This document shows, piece after piece, positions 1 to 11,755 of a stretch of 64,000 nt of DNA. Source of the stretch: Hysterangium stoloniferum (taxonomy: Eukaryota; Basidiomycota; Agaricomycetes; Hysterangiales; Hysterangiaceae); the NCBI GenBank assembly GCA_015178975.1, contig WHVD01000018.1, positions 412,001 through 476,000 on the forward strand. Direction: 5' to 3'. Positions within the stretch are counted from its first letter, which is position 1, and each line of letters opens with the position of its first letter. Position numbers and translations under genes: made by a program. The notes beneath the pieces were generated by a model. The model was not told the DNA's origin and did not search any database. It worked only from the letters and a program-made list of their open reading frames with translations.

Positions 1-383
1 TAGTTACACTCAGTTGTGCGCAAATAGTATGCAAATGTCTGTATCAATTACCTGTAATGAGACAGTTACACTATGTTGCATAAGTACAAGTAGATAAGTA
101 AGAAAAACATTAACTCACCTCAGTCGTGCGCAAATAGTATGTAAATGTCTGAGGTGATATGCACCTAGCTCAAAGACTAAATATGAAATGTAGTCTTTTC
201 ACGTACAAATACGTAGATGTAGATCAATAACAAATGCATTGTTGAAAATGCTATGTGAAACAAGGTTAGTGTGATGAGACACTAAACAAAAAGGGGTTGG
301 ACGAATTTATATAACAATTATGTCAATTTGGAACAATCGGAAACAAAAGGTCAATAGACTGTGTCGCACTTGTATTTCCAACA
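1..383 (-). repeat. 3' LTR of the decayed copia element, with internal duplication
   Basis: This long terminal repeat matches the copy at 4911-5183. Its outer edge next to the coding region ends in ACA at 383 and is followed by a polypurine tract read on the minus strand (384-394). Compared with the other LTR it carries an extra stretch of about 50 bp (roughly 73-121). A second partial copy of the same LTR segment lies at 5-41, so the LTR end appears tandemly duplicated. The true left end may lie outside the window, and I see no convincing target-site duplication. Confidence 0.75.
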
Positions 384-390
384 CTCCCCC

Positions 391-3300
391 TCAAGTTGAG
401 CGCAGTCCTAGTTCAGCAGCGAAATGCTTGACTTTCGGTGAAGGCAAGGCTTTGGTTAGGGTGTCGGCAACCATGTCGGCTGTGGGACAATAGATAAGGT
501 GCAGTTTACCATTTTCGATAACCCAACGAATGAAGTGAAAACGGATGTCGATGTGTTTCGTGTGAGCGTGATATTGATGATCTTTTGCAAGTGCAATAGC
601 AGATTGGTTATCAGAAAAGAGAGTCGTTGGACCAGAGATAGGTGTGAAAAGTTGCCCAATAAAAGTATGGAGCCATAATGCCTCTTTCGCAGCATGTGTT
701 GCAGCAACATACTCACTGTCTATTGTCGAAAGTGAAACAATTCCTTGATGCTTTGAGGACCACAATACAGCTTTACCATCAATGAGGAAGGCATATCCTG
801 ATATCACTCATTGATCTTCACCCATACTTCCATCCGCATCTGCAAAACCAGTCAGCACTTTCTCAGCTCCCCCATATGTCAATTTCAGATGCTTTGAGCC
901 TAACAGATAATGATAGATGTGTCGAACAGCATCCCAGTGTGTTGGTCCAGGGTTGCTTGAAAATCGTGATACGGTGGTTACAGCATAAGAGATGTCAGGA
1001 TGTGTGCCAAGAGAGGCATATATCAGTGAGCCTACTGCTTCACGATAAGGGACATGACACATTATTGCATACTCTTTGCCAGTTGAGGGGGCTTGCCCAG
1101 AATGGAGGTGAACATTTGGCTCCATTGGAGTGGATACAGGCTTAAGTTCTGTGAAACCAAAATGACGTAGAATAGAGTCGATGTAGGATGCTTGGGATAG
1201 GGAGTAGGGAAATAGTATGTGTGTCTCGATTTCTTGTGACCTCAATGCCTAGCAACCAATGGAGTTTACCCAAATCAGTAATCTCAACGTACTTGCTGAT
1301 TTGTGACTTGAGGGAAATAACATGATCAAGGGATTTTGCAGCTATAGTGCAATCATCCACATGTACCACCACAATTGTGTGTTCACCTGAGTCTCCACGT
1401 CGAAAAAATACGGCTTGGTCAACATTGCACTGTACAAAGTTTAGTTTGTCGACTAGAATTTCGACTAGCCTCTGATACCAATGGCTCCCACTTTGTTTTA
1501 GGCCATACAATGTTTTACATAATCGACAGACCTTTTGGGGTGTTTGGACGATTCGAAGCCTGGTGGTTGACGCATGTAGAGGACCTCATCTTCAGTGAGG
1601 GTACCATTCAGGTAAGCACCTTTGATGTCGATCTGATGAAGTTCGAGGTCGAGACAAGCTGATAGGGCTAGGACAGTTCGTATGGAAGACAGGTTGGCGA
1701 CTGGGGCATAGGTGTCGAAATAATCAACACCAGGGACCTGTAAGAAACCTTGAGCTACAAGACGTGCTTTATGGTGTACAATATGGCCAGCAGCATCTTT
1801 CTTGGCACAGAAAACCCACTTTGATCCTACCAGATGTGCTCCAGAGGGTAAGTCAGTCAGCTCCCAGGTACCAGTGGCTTCCAATGTAGCCAACTCTTCA
1901 CGTATACCTTGCTCCCATTGTGGCCAGTCTGGATGACGCTTTGCTTCTGCTAGAGAACTGGGTTCTAAAGCTTCAGCTTCTGCAATTTCGTCATTCATCT
2001 CCATTGCGACTTCAGATGCCTCGAGAAGATCTTCTTCTATTGCAAGCATCATTTGTTCTGCTACTCCTTCTTCCTCAAAAATAACATTCTCGACTTGTGG
2101 AGGAAGTTGGAGGCCATGTGGAATTGTAGGTTCACTAGGCCAGTGAGTGTTTCTCCCAGTGCCATTTATGATGTCCAGAATGCATTGACTAGGCTTTCGA
2201 ATACGCTTTGTGGGTGGTTCAGATGCAGGTGTGGTGGTATTACTGGGTGGTGGATCTGGTGAGTCGGACGGCATCAATATTATTGCATTTGGAGTCTGAA
2301 AATCATCTTCCTCCCCCTCACATGATATCGGTGCTGCTGCAGATGGGTCAAAATAGACATTTCGCTCAACAGTGACTCTGCACTCGAGTGGCCAGTAGAC
2401 TCGACAGCCATTCTCACTGGATGAGTCAATGCCAACCCAATGGCCTTCTTTTACACGGTTGCCCAGCTGATTGCCTGTTTCTAGACGCACCCACACCTTG
2501 CTCCCCCACACCCGCAAATACCGTAAGTCAGGTTTCTTTCCTGTCACTGCCTCATGTGGTGTTATACCATTAGGCAAGGCCTTGGTAGATGTTCGGTTTT
2601 TCAGAAAGACGGCATGACTGACAGCTTCTCCCCATAGAAAACATGGTAAGCCACTGTCATGAAGCATGGCATGAACCTTCTCTATGAGAGTGCGATTCAA
2701 ACGCTCAGCAACACCATTATGCTGGGGGGTATCATGAACTGTAAGTTTTTGTGCTGTACCCGCATTCTTCAAATGGAGTGTGAATTCCTTTCCTAGGTAC
2801 TCGCCACCTCGATCTGAGTGAAGGATTTTCACTTTGGCTCCCATCTGTGTATTGCACCATGCTTCATACTCCTTGTAATCAGGAAAAGCATCAGACTTCT
2901 GCTTTAAAAAGGTAAAGGTGTGTTAAACGAGTTTTATCATCTGTGAAGGATATATAATATCTTCGTCCCCACAGAGTAGCGACAGGTGCAGGACCCCAAA
3001 TATCTGTATGGACCTCTCCAGCGAACTCTGTGGCACAGTCCCCTTGGCGAGCCTTGGCAATAGGCTTCCTAGTTGCTTTGGAATAGATGCAAGGCTCACA
3101 GAAAGTAAGCTCATCTGATGTTGTATCCAGTTTGAGGCCACTGACAAGGCCTTTTTCAACTAGTCGCTGTGCAACTTCAGGTGCAATGTGCCCCATCCGA
3201 CGATGAAGTTCCATGACAGTGACACTTTCTGTTTCAGTTACAGCATGTGTAATACCACCAGTTTCATGGACCACTCTGTAAAGTCCTTTCGCCGTCTTGG

Positions 3301-4819
3301 GAACCTGACCAATGACTTCGCCATCAGGATCAGTGATAGTGCACATACCATTTCCGAAAGTGGAGGAGAATCCTTTTTCATCAATACAGCCAATTGATAC
3401 TAATGTGTAGCCAACTTCAGGTGAAAAAAGCACTTCAGTAAGTCAAAGCATAGATACATCAAACCCATTTGGGACCTGGATGACCATTTCCCCAACTCCT
3501 GTAGTGGCAAAACTCTGTTTATTTGCAGCAGTGAATGACTTCGGGGGAATGCTTGAAAGGGTATCAAACATTTTCCGGTAAGGGGATATGTGACATGTAG
3601 TTCCAGAGTCATATAACTCAACCACTGGCTTGTCAGGACAATCTGTACTGACCCCAGCAGCTGTTCCAACTTCCTCATCCTGGGCTCTGGGTGAGTGGGA
3701 CCTTTCATCCATGAACAATCCACTGTTGCTCATCTCAGATACTTCCAGGTCTTCCATTTCGCATCCTAGAGGTGAATCGTCATCGCCTACTTCAGAGAAC
3801 CAGTCATTGACATTCTCTTTGTTTTCCATGTGGTCTTCAATATCTGCAATAGAGGAAGACTCGACAGACAGGAGTTCGGGTAAGGAGCTCTTATCAAAAA
3901 GACTAAACTCAGACTCGCTAACTGCGAATGCTCCATCCTCAGAGTTAGAGTCCTCAGCGACATTGGCCAATCCTTCATTCAGCTTCAGAAGGCCTTTATT
4001 TGCCTTGGGTGGGAGTGGACACTTGCGCTTTAAGTGTTCAGTTGAACCACAGTTCCAACAAGCCCGTGGGGGCCTATCACTGGTGTATTGACTATTGAGG
4101 GATCTGGTTTTACTATCAACTGCCATGGCTTCGTGAGCAGTGTCAGTGCCCTTGACTTGACAGTGCAGAGGGTACTTCATTTTTTGACGTTCCCACTCTT
4201 CAGATATGATGGAAATAAGGATATCTGGGTCAATGGTCTTGGTGGGACTCCAAAGCTTGGCAGAGGTGAGCTGATTTGATGTGAAGTTGGCAAGAGAGTT
4301 CGGAAGGGATTTTATGATTGTAGAGCAATAATCTTTTTCATCAATTGTAACTCCAACTGATGCAAGTTCCTCACGCTTTGTCCGTAATCCGTCCAGGAAC
4401 TGCCGTACATCACCTCCACCAGGACACAATGACTCAAGGAATTGTGTGCGCAGCTCTGTTTGTGCATATGCTCCTTTCTCAGTGATCTCCCTAGTGATCT
4501 CTGCCCACATGACAGCGACAGTGGCAAGACCCTTGACACGTAATGCTGTTGAATCAGGGATTTGTTGGGTAAGCAAGTTTTTCGCTAGGCTCTCATTCTT
4601 GCACCATTTGTTGATATCTGCTGTTTCAACAGTGGTAGGCATGGTGGCGACGAGAGGGGATGGGCAGGGATTGCTGCCATCAAACTGATTCCAGAGTTCT
4701 TTGGCTTCTACTGCAGTCTGGAAACGAAAAACGAAAATAGCCCAGTTGGTTCCTTTCGGGTCGAGCTTGGGTACATTGTTAGGGAGGGTGTCAGTAGTGA
4801 TGGCACCAGCAAGGGACAT
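391..4819 (-). pseudogene. Decayed Ty1/copia gag-pol
   Basis: This is a copia polyprotein read right to left. The gag part (from 4819) carries a CCHC knuckle (CWNCGSTEHLKRKCP). Then come a protease (DSGTTCHIS), a GAG-pre-integrase region (HRRMGHI), an integrase core (HTDIWGP, HSDRGGEY), reverse transcriptase (HVDD in place of YVDD) and RNase H ending in KHIDIRFHFIR. The order PR-IN-RT-RH is diagnostic of copia. The frame is broken by an in-frame stop at 3443-3445, a frameshift between 2891 and 2844, a frameshift near 1498-1510, another within 1142-1245, and an in-frame stop at 808-810. It cannot encode a functional polyprotein as read. Domains are otherwise complete, so it is an old but not fragmentary copy. 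Confidence 0.9.
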
Positions 4820-4910
4820 GGTTCACGAGGTAAGGCAGTGTATAAATGGTGAGACGAAGATTATAGCGCGGGGCCCATAACCTAAAAGACTTTAAGCACG
4901 ATAACCTGTA

Positions 4911-5183
4911 ACAAGACAGTTACACTCAGTTGTGTGCAAATAGTATGCAAACGTCTGAGGTGATATGCACCTAGCTCAAAGACTAAATATGAAATGTAGT
5001 CTTTTAACGTACAAATAAGTAGATCAATAACAAACGCGTTGTTGAAAATGCTATGTGAAACAAGGTTAGTGTGATGAGACACTAAACAAAAAGGGGTTGG
5101 ACGAATTTATATAACAATTGTGTCAATTTGGAACAATCGGAAACAAAAGGTCAATAGACTGTGTCACACTTGTATTTCCAACA
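4911..5183 (-). repeat. 5' LTR of the decayed copia element
   Basis: On the minus strand the LTR starts TGTTGGAAATAC at 5183 and ends near TTACA at 4911. It is about 273 bp and closely similar to 122-383. A motif GGTTATGGGCCC (minus strand, about 4872-4885) lies between the LTR and gag. It is complementary to the anticodon arm of an initiator-Met tRNA and is a plausible primer-binding site of the half-tRNA kind used by copia and Ty5. A second, partial GGTTAT directly abuts the LTR end. Confidence 0.75.
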
Positions 5184-6159
5184 AACCTCCCCTAGGAAAA
5201 GGGTGATTTCATCACCAAATCCAACAGATGGTTGGCTTTACTTAGTCATGTAAGAGAGCGGGGACAACAAAATGGACTTTACTTGCCCATTTCATGCACC
5301 ACGGACAAAGATAGGTATTATACCGACATGTGCTAGTTAGGATCATTAAACATGAATGCTATACATCTGAGTACCGCCTGTATGCATTTCAAAAATAAAT
5401 ACCAGACGAAGACTAGAAGAGAGCTAGATAACGAGCCATCCAGGCTATACACACATCGCTCCCAGCCCTATTTATAACCTTTCATTTTGTATATATACTC
5501 ACACAATACTTCTTTTTTATTTCCATTATTCTTTTTACATTTAATCTAACGTTGAATGCTGCTTTTCAACTTCCATCACATACCCGAACGGAGGATGTAC
5601 CATATTTACCCTGTGCACAGAGATAGCAATGTATATAGTACTTTCATTTTTGTACACTTGTAGGTGATCGCTGGTTAGATCGATGGACACCGCACCTGCG
5701 GAATTTGTGCGGTGATGTTATCCCGAGAATTCCCTTCTTTGAGAATGCACTGTGCACGTAAGCCTGGTGGCTTACGACATACCGATTACGTTATCACAGA
5801 CGCGCATAGTACATTTTTAGACATCATCGTGTACCGTACTGGCCGTTCTCGAGGAATACAGTTTGGTCCTATCAATGTCTGGACCGATGCCAATGTAAGG
5901 CTGCATTAGACAGCAGCCTTTCAGTGCATAGCATAAGACGACTCTGATGATTTAATCGCAACGATGTGGCGACGCTTTAGAGTGTGATAAGTCTAGTACT
6001 GATATCGATTTCGGGAACGGCGGGCGGCTTTTGGCACAGGCATCATGATACACAGAATAATGTCACCTTCATTTCGCTTCTTTATAAAAACAATAAAATA
6101 TTGCATCCTCTCTATTTCCAGCGGATGGATGAGGGCAGTGCTATGGATACAACTGTAAT
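5184..6159. other. Intergenic stretch without a supported gene
   Basis: No reading frame here has a recognisable domain. The only structure seen is the repeat at 5763-5921. The stretch ends at the target site of the intact copia element (GTAAT, 6155-6159). Confidence 0.5.
5763..5921 (+). repeat. Left arm of a ~158-bp inverted repeat (partner 20123-20278)
   Basis: The sequence from CCTGGTGGCTTACGACATAC to CAGCAGCCTTT is found as its reverse complement at 20123-20278 with high but imperfect identity. The two arms enclose the intact copia element and the first helicase-AAA gene. It may be a dispersed short repeat or the remains of transposon ends. No coding content is evident. Confidence 0.75.
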
Positions 6160-6517
6160 TGTTGGATAACACCGTAGAAATCCCATCACCATATATGGGC
6201 AAACAATAATACAATAGGATCGAAACAACAAAGGAACTATGCATGAAAGCATATCCTATTGTTCTTTTGTGTTTCATACCTTTCCTTGTTCTACCTATTG
6301 TCCGTCTTACTTATTGTTTACTTCTGGTATATATGTAGTAGCTAGAACGTCTCTATACCTCAGTCCGTTATACACTAATACGAGACTGAGGTAAGTCGCT
6401 TTACTTATACCGTTACTGCAGTATACTCATGTATTATAGATTACTATTAGGTATCTATCATAGTCCGTTATACACTAATACGAGACTGAGATTACTATTA
6501 GGTCTTACATTCTAACA
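6160..6517 (+). repeat. 5' LTR of the intact copia element
   Basis: A 358-bp LTR. It contains a TATA-like GGTATATATG near 6326 and two copies of a hairpin-forming motif, CTCAGTCCGTTATACAC followed by TAATACGAGACTGAG (about 6359-6391 and 6460-6490). Confidence 0.95.
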
Positions 6518-6562
6518 GGTTATGGGCCTATACTTTAAGTAGGACCAATACTATTTTTACCT

Positions 6563-9500
6563 ATGGCCACTCCGACTTCCGCAGATGCTCTTGCACCTTC
6601 CGTTCCCCTTGTTCGAACGAATATTACTTACACTGGACCCAAACTTGACAAACTAAAATCAAATTACCGTCCTTGGCTTCGTGCCACAGACCTCTTTATC
6701 ACCCTCACTGGGCTTTCTGGCTATATCGATGGTACAGTTCCTGAACCCGATAGCACCGAACCTCGTGCCAAGGCCAACTGGCTGGCAAACAGCTCCTTAG
6801 CTGCTGCACTCATTATCTCCACTGTTGAGACATCTGAGCAGGATTATCTTGATCGCAAGTTGGGTGCCAGAGCTTGTTGGGAGACTATCCGGCAACGACA
6901 CCAGAGTGAGGGACCTATTCGTCAGGTGCAATTACTACAGGAGGCCCTCACCACTCGCTGTACCCGGTCTACTCCCTTACCCGTAACTGCCGAGAAAATT
7001 TGTTCTCTGATCGATAGAGCTTACGAAATGGGTGCTATCTCTCAGGATTTATTGAAATGCATTGCCCTTTTAGGTTCTCTTGGAAATGATTTTAGCAATG
7101 TGCGGTCTATCGTCACTCGGGATATTTCTGCCTCCACCGACTCTACTCCTTTCACTTCCACTCAACTGCGTGTCTATTTGGACAGTGAACAGAATCTTCT
7201 TAACTCGGATAAGACGCATCCTATCGACTCTGTTGCCTTGTCCGCTCAATCCAAATCAAGTTCTATAATCTGTTCCAATTGCAAACGTGCTTACCATGAG
7301 TTAGAGTTCTGTATCCGTCCTGGTGGGGGAATGGCAGGTAAGACTCTCGATGAATCCAAGCAGGCTCGCCGTCTTGCCCGTGGCTCCAAGTCAAATAGTT
7401 CAAACTCACCTACCATTAGCCCTGGTTCCAAATCGAGCGGTTCAACTATAACTGCCATTAGTTCTACTCCTGCACCCACTGCACCAAAGGTTCCCATTAA
7501 GTTGCAAGGTGCCGACGGTAAAATCTACATTGTCAACATGGACTCATCGGACTTCTCCTCTTCGGACATCCCTACTGCCAATGTCGCTTTTTCCTCTAAC
7601 TCCATCTCATTACCCCCCCCTTCGATATCTTTGTCACCACAAGACACTATTGAGTATGATGGATGGCTTGTCATTGAGGAGGAGTTAAAAACGAATATCG
7701 ACTGGTCCAAACATAGCCAATCTACCATGGCAGCTATTAATACAACTGACATCATTCCTGTATCCTCCCCTACTCGCACACCTATCTCCAATGACTCGCA
7801 TCCATTCTGGATGGATAGTGGTGCCTCCATTCATATATCTCCTGACCGAACTGACTTCCTAACCTTGAAAGCCGTTACCCCTCGCTCTGTTAAAGGCTTG
7901 GGTGGCTCCTCTGTATGGGCGATTGGCATTGGGGATATCAAATTACGGATAGGTCGAGGCACACATATACTATTACAAAATGTTTTATATATTCCAGATG
8001 CCACCGTACGATTAATTTCAATCCACTGCCTCACAAAAGACTCGAATGTCATTGCACATTTTGATGACGCCTCCTGCTGGCTTAGCACAAAGTCGTCTGG
8101 AACAATTATAGCTCGAGGAAACTTACTTCCACAAAAACACCTTTATTCTCTGAACCTTTACTCAGCCCAAACTGAACACGCTCTCATTGCTCATCGCGCA
8201 CCTACCATTGAATCGTGGCACCGTCGACTTGGCCATGCGAACTATCAAGCTATTCATGATATGTTCCATTCTGGCCTCATCCAAGGTACGACAGCCCCCA
8301 ACCCCTCCATCACTCCCACTAAATGTGACGCCTGTATTCTTGGTAAACAGACTAAGACATCTATTCCAAAAACACGTGAAGAGGGGCAAGGGCATAGAGC
8401 GACAAGGCGATTAGAGAAAGTATGGATAGATTTGTCTGGACCTAGTCCTGTCACCTCGCGAACTGGCAATAACTACGTCATGAATATCGTAGACGACTAT
8501 TCAAGTTACTGTTGGACAATCTTACTAAAACTTAAGAGTGATGCTTTCTCGCAACTTCAAATATGGGAACGTGCACGGGAAGTTGAAATGGGGTCAAAGG
8601 TTGGAATTTACCGGACAGATAATGGAGAACTTAAAAGCCATGAAATGATTCGTTGGTTAGCCTCTAGAGGAACTGATCATCAATTCACAGCTCCATACAC
8701 ATCAGCACACATTGGACGTGTTGAACAATTGCACCGCACCTTAATGGGCAAGGCTAGAACTATGCGCATTTACGCTGGACTACCTACATATTTGTGGGAC
8801 GAATTTTATCTTACTGCAGCTCATTTGCATGTCAAAACAACTACCAAATCCCTGATAGGCAAAACACCCTGGGAATCGTGGTATGGCAGAAAACCGGACT
8901 ATTCTTACATGCGGGAGATCGGGTGCCGTGCATTCGTCTTAATTCAAAACAGGGTTAACCCAAAGATTTATGAGCGATCCATTGAGTGCATTTTAATTGG
9001 ATACGATGACAAATCTAAGACATACAGGTGCTACGACCCAAAAACACGACTAATCTACAGTTCCTATCATGTTCGATTTCTCGAAAGCCATGATGGTCAC
9101 CCACGCCCTACCACTATCACCTCCCATAGTCCAAATTTAGAATCAGATCTGATCCCTCCTTCTCAGGATCACTACTCTACCAGCATCCCTCTCGAACTTC
9201 CTGATCTGAATCCTACCTTGCCAATACAAGAAATTCCTCCCATTCAGGACATTGGCGAATCATCAGATCTACCCCTTCGACGTTCCAATAGGACCACAGC
9301 TGGCCAACCTACTTCAACTGCTCGACTTGATCGTGCTGTTCAGGAATCCAAAGATAGTGCTGAGCGTTTACGATTACAACGACAGGAACGCTTGACTGCC
9401 ATCAACGAATTACATACTACTGCTCCTACATCAACACCACCTGTTGACAATGATGAGTTACAGCGTGTTTTGTTATCCCTTCAATGCGGCTCTGACCTAC

Positions 9501-11143
9501 CAAACGAGAATGTTACCTTAGCCGCTTTAACTGATACACTTGGCATTGATCCGTTAACATGCAATGATGAACCACAAACTTGGGCGGAAGCCCTCCATTC
9601 TGGAGATGCCTCTCGATGGCGGGTTGGTTACCAGGAGGAGTTGGACTCACTCAAACAAATGGGTGTATATAAATTGGTTCCCCGGTCTGAAGTTCCCCAG
9701 GGATGCAAGATCCGAAAAGGACGTCCTGTATTTCGCATTAAACGAGATGAGTCTGGCCGAGCCATTCGTTGGAAGGTGCGATTGGTCTTTAAAGGGTTTG
9801 AGCAAATATATGGTAAGGATTATCATAAAACGACCTCACCGACTGCACACATGGAATCCTGGCGTATTTTGCTGCACATTGCCGCTACTCTCGGTTGGGA
9901 CGCACAACAAATCGACATCAAAACCGCTTTTCTTTATGGTCTCCTACCTGATGATGAGGTGCAATATATGTCACAACCAGAAGGATTTGAGGAACCTGGC
10001 AAAGAAGATTATGTTTGGATGATAGTTCGGGGCCTATACGGCATGAAACAAAGCGGCCGAATATGGAACAAAACCATGAACGAACAAATGTTAAGTTGGG
10101 GTTTCACTCGCCTTACATCAGAATCTTGCATTTATTATAGACAGACTACTACTGGAATCATCATTGCTGCCGTACATGTGGACGATTTCCTCTCTATTGC
10201 CAGTTCTGCTGCCGAGAATAACACCTTTAAGGATCAGATGCGTCATGTGTGGACCATTTCCGACCTTGGCTCTGTCCACTTTGTTGTTGGAATTGCCGTG
10301 GAATGGGATCGGCCAAATCATTCTGTTTACCTTTCCCAAACTGCCCTTATCGACAAAATTATACGTCAATTTGGCCAAGACACTTCCACCGCTGTTTCTA
10401 CACCTATGGATCATAGTTTGAAACTTCGCAGATTCGACCGTACTTCACTATCAACAATCGAGGTTGACGACCTACTCAAAATCCCATATCGATCTCTTGT
10501 TGGCTGTTTACTTTATTTAGCCATTTCCACACGTCCTGACATTTCTTTTGCTGTACAACAACTCTCACAGTTTCTTGACTCTTATTCTACACCGCATTGG
10601 CATGCTGCCATTCGAGTTGTTCGGTATCTCAAAGGCACACGAAACCTTAAGCTATGCCTGGGTGGTTCCAATAAAATTGAACTCACCGGGTATACAGATT
10701 CTGATTGGGCCAATTGTCTTGACACTCGACGCAGCATTAGCGGTTATGCCTTTACTCTGGGATCTGGCCTTATCTCATGGGCCACAAAGAAGCAAAAGAC
10801 TGTCGCTGCCTCTTCCTGTGAGGCTGAATATGTTGCTGCTTTCGAAACTGTCAAGGAGGCTAGCTGGCTTCGCGCATTATTCACCGGGATTCACTTTCCT
10901 TGTCCTGCATCCACCGCTATCTTTTGCGACAACAACGCCGCTATCTCTTTATCTGAAGACCCCCTCTTGCATTCCCGGGTCAAACATATCGATATTAAAT
11001 ACCATTTCCTCCGCGAGCGGGTCCATACTGGTGACGTTATCTTGCATTATGTCAATACTGCGAATAATCTTGCCGATATTTTTACCAAAGCACTGGAACC
11101 TTCCAAATTCACTTATCTCCGTAATTTACTAGGTCTTCGATAA
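6563..11143 (+). CDS. Copia Gag-Pol polyprotein, single frame, 1,526 aa
   Basis: This polyprotein drives retrotransposition by particle formation, proteolysis, cDNA synthesis and integration. Domains in order: Gag with a CX2CX4HX4C knuckle near residue 235-250 (CSNCKRAYHELEFC); aspartic protease near 418 (DSGASIH); GAG-pre-integrase (WHRRLGH, CDACILGK); integrase core with VWIDLSG near 622, YRTDNGE and HIGRVEQ supplying the D,D,E triad; reverse transcriptase with QQIDIKTAFLYG and the catalytic HVDD near 1206; RNase H near 1376-1480 (YTDSDWA, SSCEAEYVAA, KHIDIKYHFLR). There is no stop or frameshift, and Gag and Pol share one frame, so no recoding signal is needed. All catalytic motifs are present, and the element is probably competent. 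Confidence 0.97.
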   Translation: MATPTSADALAPSVPLVRTNITYTGPKLDKLKSNYRPWLRATDLFITLTGLSGYIDGTVPEPDSTEPRAKANWLANSSLAAALIISTVETSEQDYLDRKLGARACWETIRQRHQSEGPIRQVQLLQEALTTRCTRSTPLPVTAEKICSLIDRAYEMGAISQDLLKCIALLGSLGNDFSNVRSIVTRDISASTDSTPFTSTQLRVYLDSEQNLLNSDKTHPIDSVALSAQSKSSSIICSNCKRAYHELEFCIRPGGGMAGKTLDESKQARRLARGSKSNSSNSPTISPGSKSSGSTITAISSTPAPTAPKVPIKLQGADGKIYIVNMDSSDFSSSDIPTANVAFSSNSISLPPPSISLSPQDTIEYDGWLVIEEELKTNIDWSKHSQSTMAAINTTDIIPVSSPTRTPISNDSHPFWMDSGASIHISPDRTDFLTLKAVTPRSVKGLGGSSVWAIGIGDIKLRIGRGTHILLQNVLYIPDATVRLISIHCLTKDSNVIAHFDDASCWLSTKSSGTIIARGNLLPQKHLYSLNLYSAQTEHALIAHRAPTIESWHRRLGHANYQAIHDMFHSGLIQGTTAPNPSITPTKCDACILGKQTKTSIPKTREEGQGHRATRRLEKVWIDLSGPSPVTSRTGNNYVMNIVDDYSSYCWTILLKLKSDAFSQLQIWERAREVEMGSKVGIYRTDNGELKSHEMIRWLASRGTDHQFTAPYTSAHIGRVEQLHRTLMGKARTMRIYAGLPTYLWDEFYLTAAHLHVKTTTKSLIGKTPWESWYGRKPDYSYMREIGCRAFVLIQNRVNPKIYERSIECILIGYDDKSKTYRCYDPKTRLIYSSYHVRFLESHDGHPRPTTITSHSPNLESDLIPPSQDHYSTSIPLELPDLNPTLPIQEIPPIQDIGESSDLPLRRSNRTTAGQPTSTARLDRAVQESKDSAERLRLQRQERLTAINELHTTAPTSTPPVDNDELQRVLLSLQCGSDLPNENVTLAALTDTLGIDPLTCNDEPQTWAEALHSGDASRWRVGYQEELDSLKQMGVYKLVPRSEVPQGCKIRKGRPVFRIKRDESGRAIRWKVRLVFKGFEQIYGKDYHKTTSPTAHMESWRILLHIAATLGWDAQQIDIKTAFLYGLLPDDEVQYMSQPEGFEEPGKEDYVWMIVRGLYGMKQSGRIWNKTMNEQMLSWGFTRLTSESCIYYRQTTTGIIIAAVHVDDFLSIASSAAENNTFKDQMRHVWTISDLGSVHFVVGIAVEWDRPNHSVYLSQTALIDKIIRQFGQDTSTAVSTPMDHSLKLRRFDRTSLSTIEVDDLLKIPYRSLVGCLLYLAISTRPDISFAVQQLSQFLDSYSTPHWHAAIRVVRYLKGTRNLKLCLGGSNKIELTGYTDSDWANCLDTRRSISGYAFTLGSGLISWATKKQKTVAASSCEAEYVAAFETVKEASWLRALFTGIHFPCPASTAIFCDNNAAISLSEDPLLHSRVKHIDIKYHFLRERVHTGDVILHYVNTANNLADIFTKALEPSKFTYLRNLLGLR

Positions 11144-11185
11144 CTGGATTTCCATGCGAGGAGGAGTATCTACGGTGAGGAGGAG

Positions 11186-11543
11186 TGTTGGATAACACCG
11201 TAGAAATCCCATCACCATATATGGGCAAACAATAATACAATAGGATCGAAACAACAAAGGAACTATGCATGAAAGCATATCCTATTGTTCTTTTGTGTTT
11301 CATACCTTTCCTTGTTCTACCTATTGTCCGTCTTACTTATTGTTTACTTCTGGTATATATGTAGTAGCTAGAACGTCTCTATACCTCAGTCCGTTATACA
11401 CTAATACGAGACTGAGGTAAGTCGCTTTACTTATACCGTTACTGCAGTATACTCATGTATTATAGATTACTATTAGGTATCTATCATAGTCCGTTATACA
11501 CTAATACGAGACTGAGATTACTATTAGGTCTTACATTCTAACA
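11186..11543 (+). repeat. 3' LTR of the intact copia element
   Basis: 358 bp, identical by eye to 6160-6517. It is followed by the target duplication GTAAT and then by about 210 bp of sequence upstream of the helicase-AAA gene. The element therefore sits a short way upstream of that gene in the same orientation and could supply or disturb its promoter. Confidence 0.95.
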
Positions 11544-11755
11544 GTAATAAGATTCAGCCTGTAAGTATTCAACATGCACCTAATTTTACCGTAATTGACA
11601 CAAAATTGGTGTAAGAATGTCACAATTAGCTTCCACGGCTTCGACGATCTAACAAGCCGGAAATGGCGATGTGGGCACTTCTGTGAGAAGCCTCATGCCC
11701 ACACAGCTTCATCTGTCTTGCACTTGTTTAGCAGTCACCCTGAATTCACAACTCT

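Larger units (their letters stand above)
6160..11543 (+). mobile_element. Intact, recently inserted Ty1/copia retrotransposon
   Basis: This is a complete LTR retrotransposon of 5,384 bp. The two LTRs (6160-6517 and 11186-11543, 358 bp each) look identical by eye. They begin TGTTGG and end TAACA, and the element is flanked by a perfect 5-bp duplication GTAAT (6155-6159 and 11544-11548). A primer-binding site GGTTATGGGCC follows the 5' LTR directly (6518-6528), and a purine tract GGTGAGGAGGAG precedes the 3' LTR. One uninterrupted polyprotein frame fills the interior. Identical LTRs mean insertion was very recent in evolutionary terms. Confidence 0.97.
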
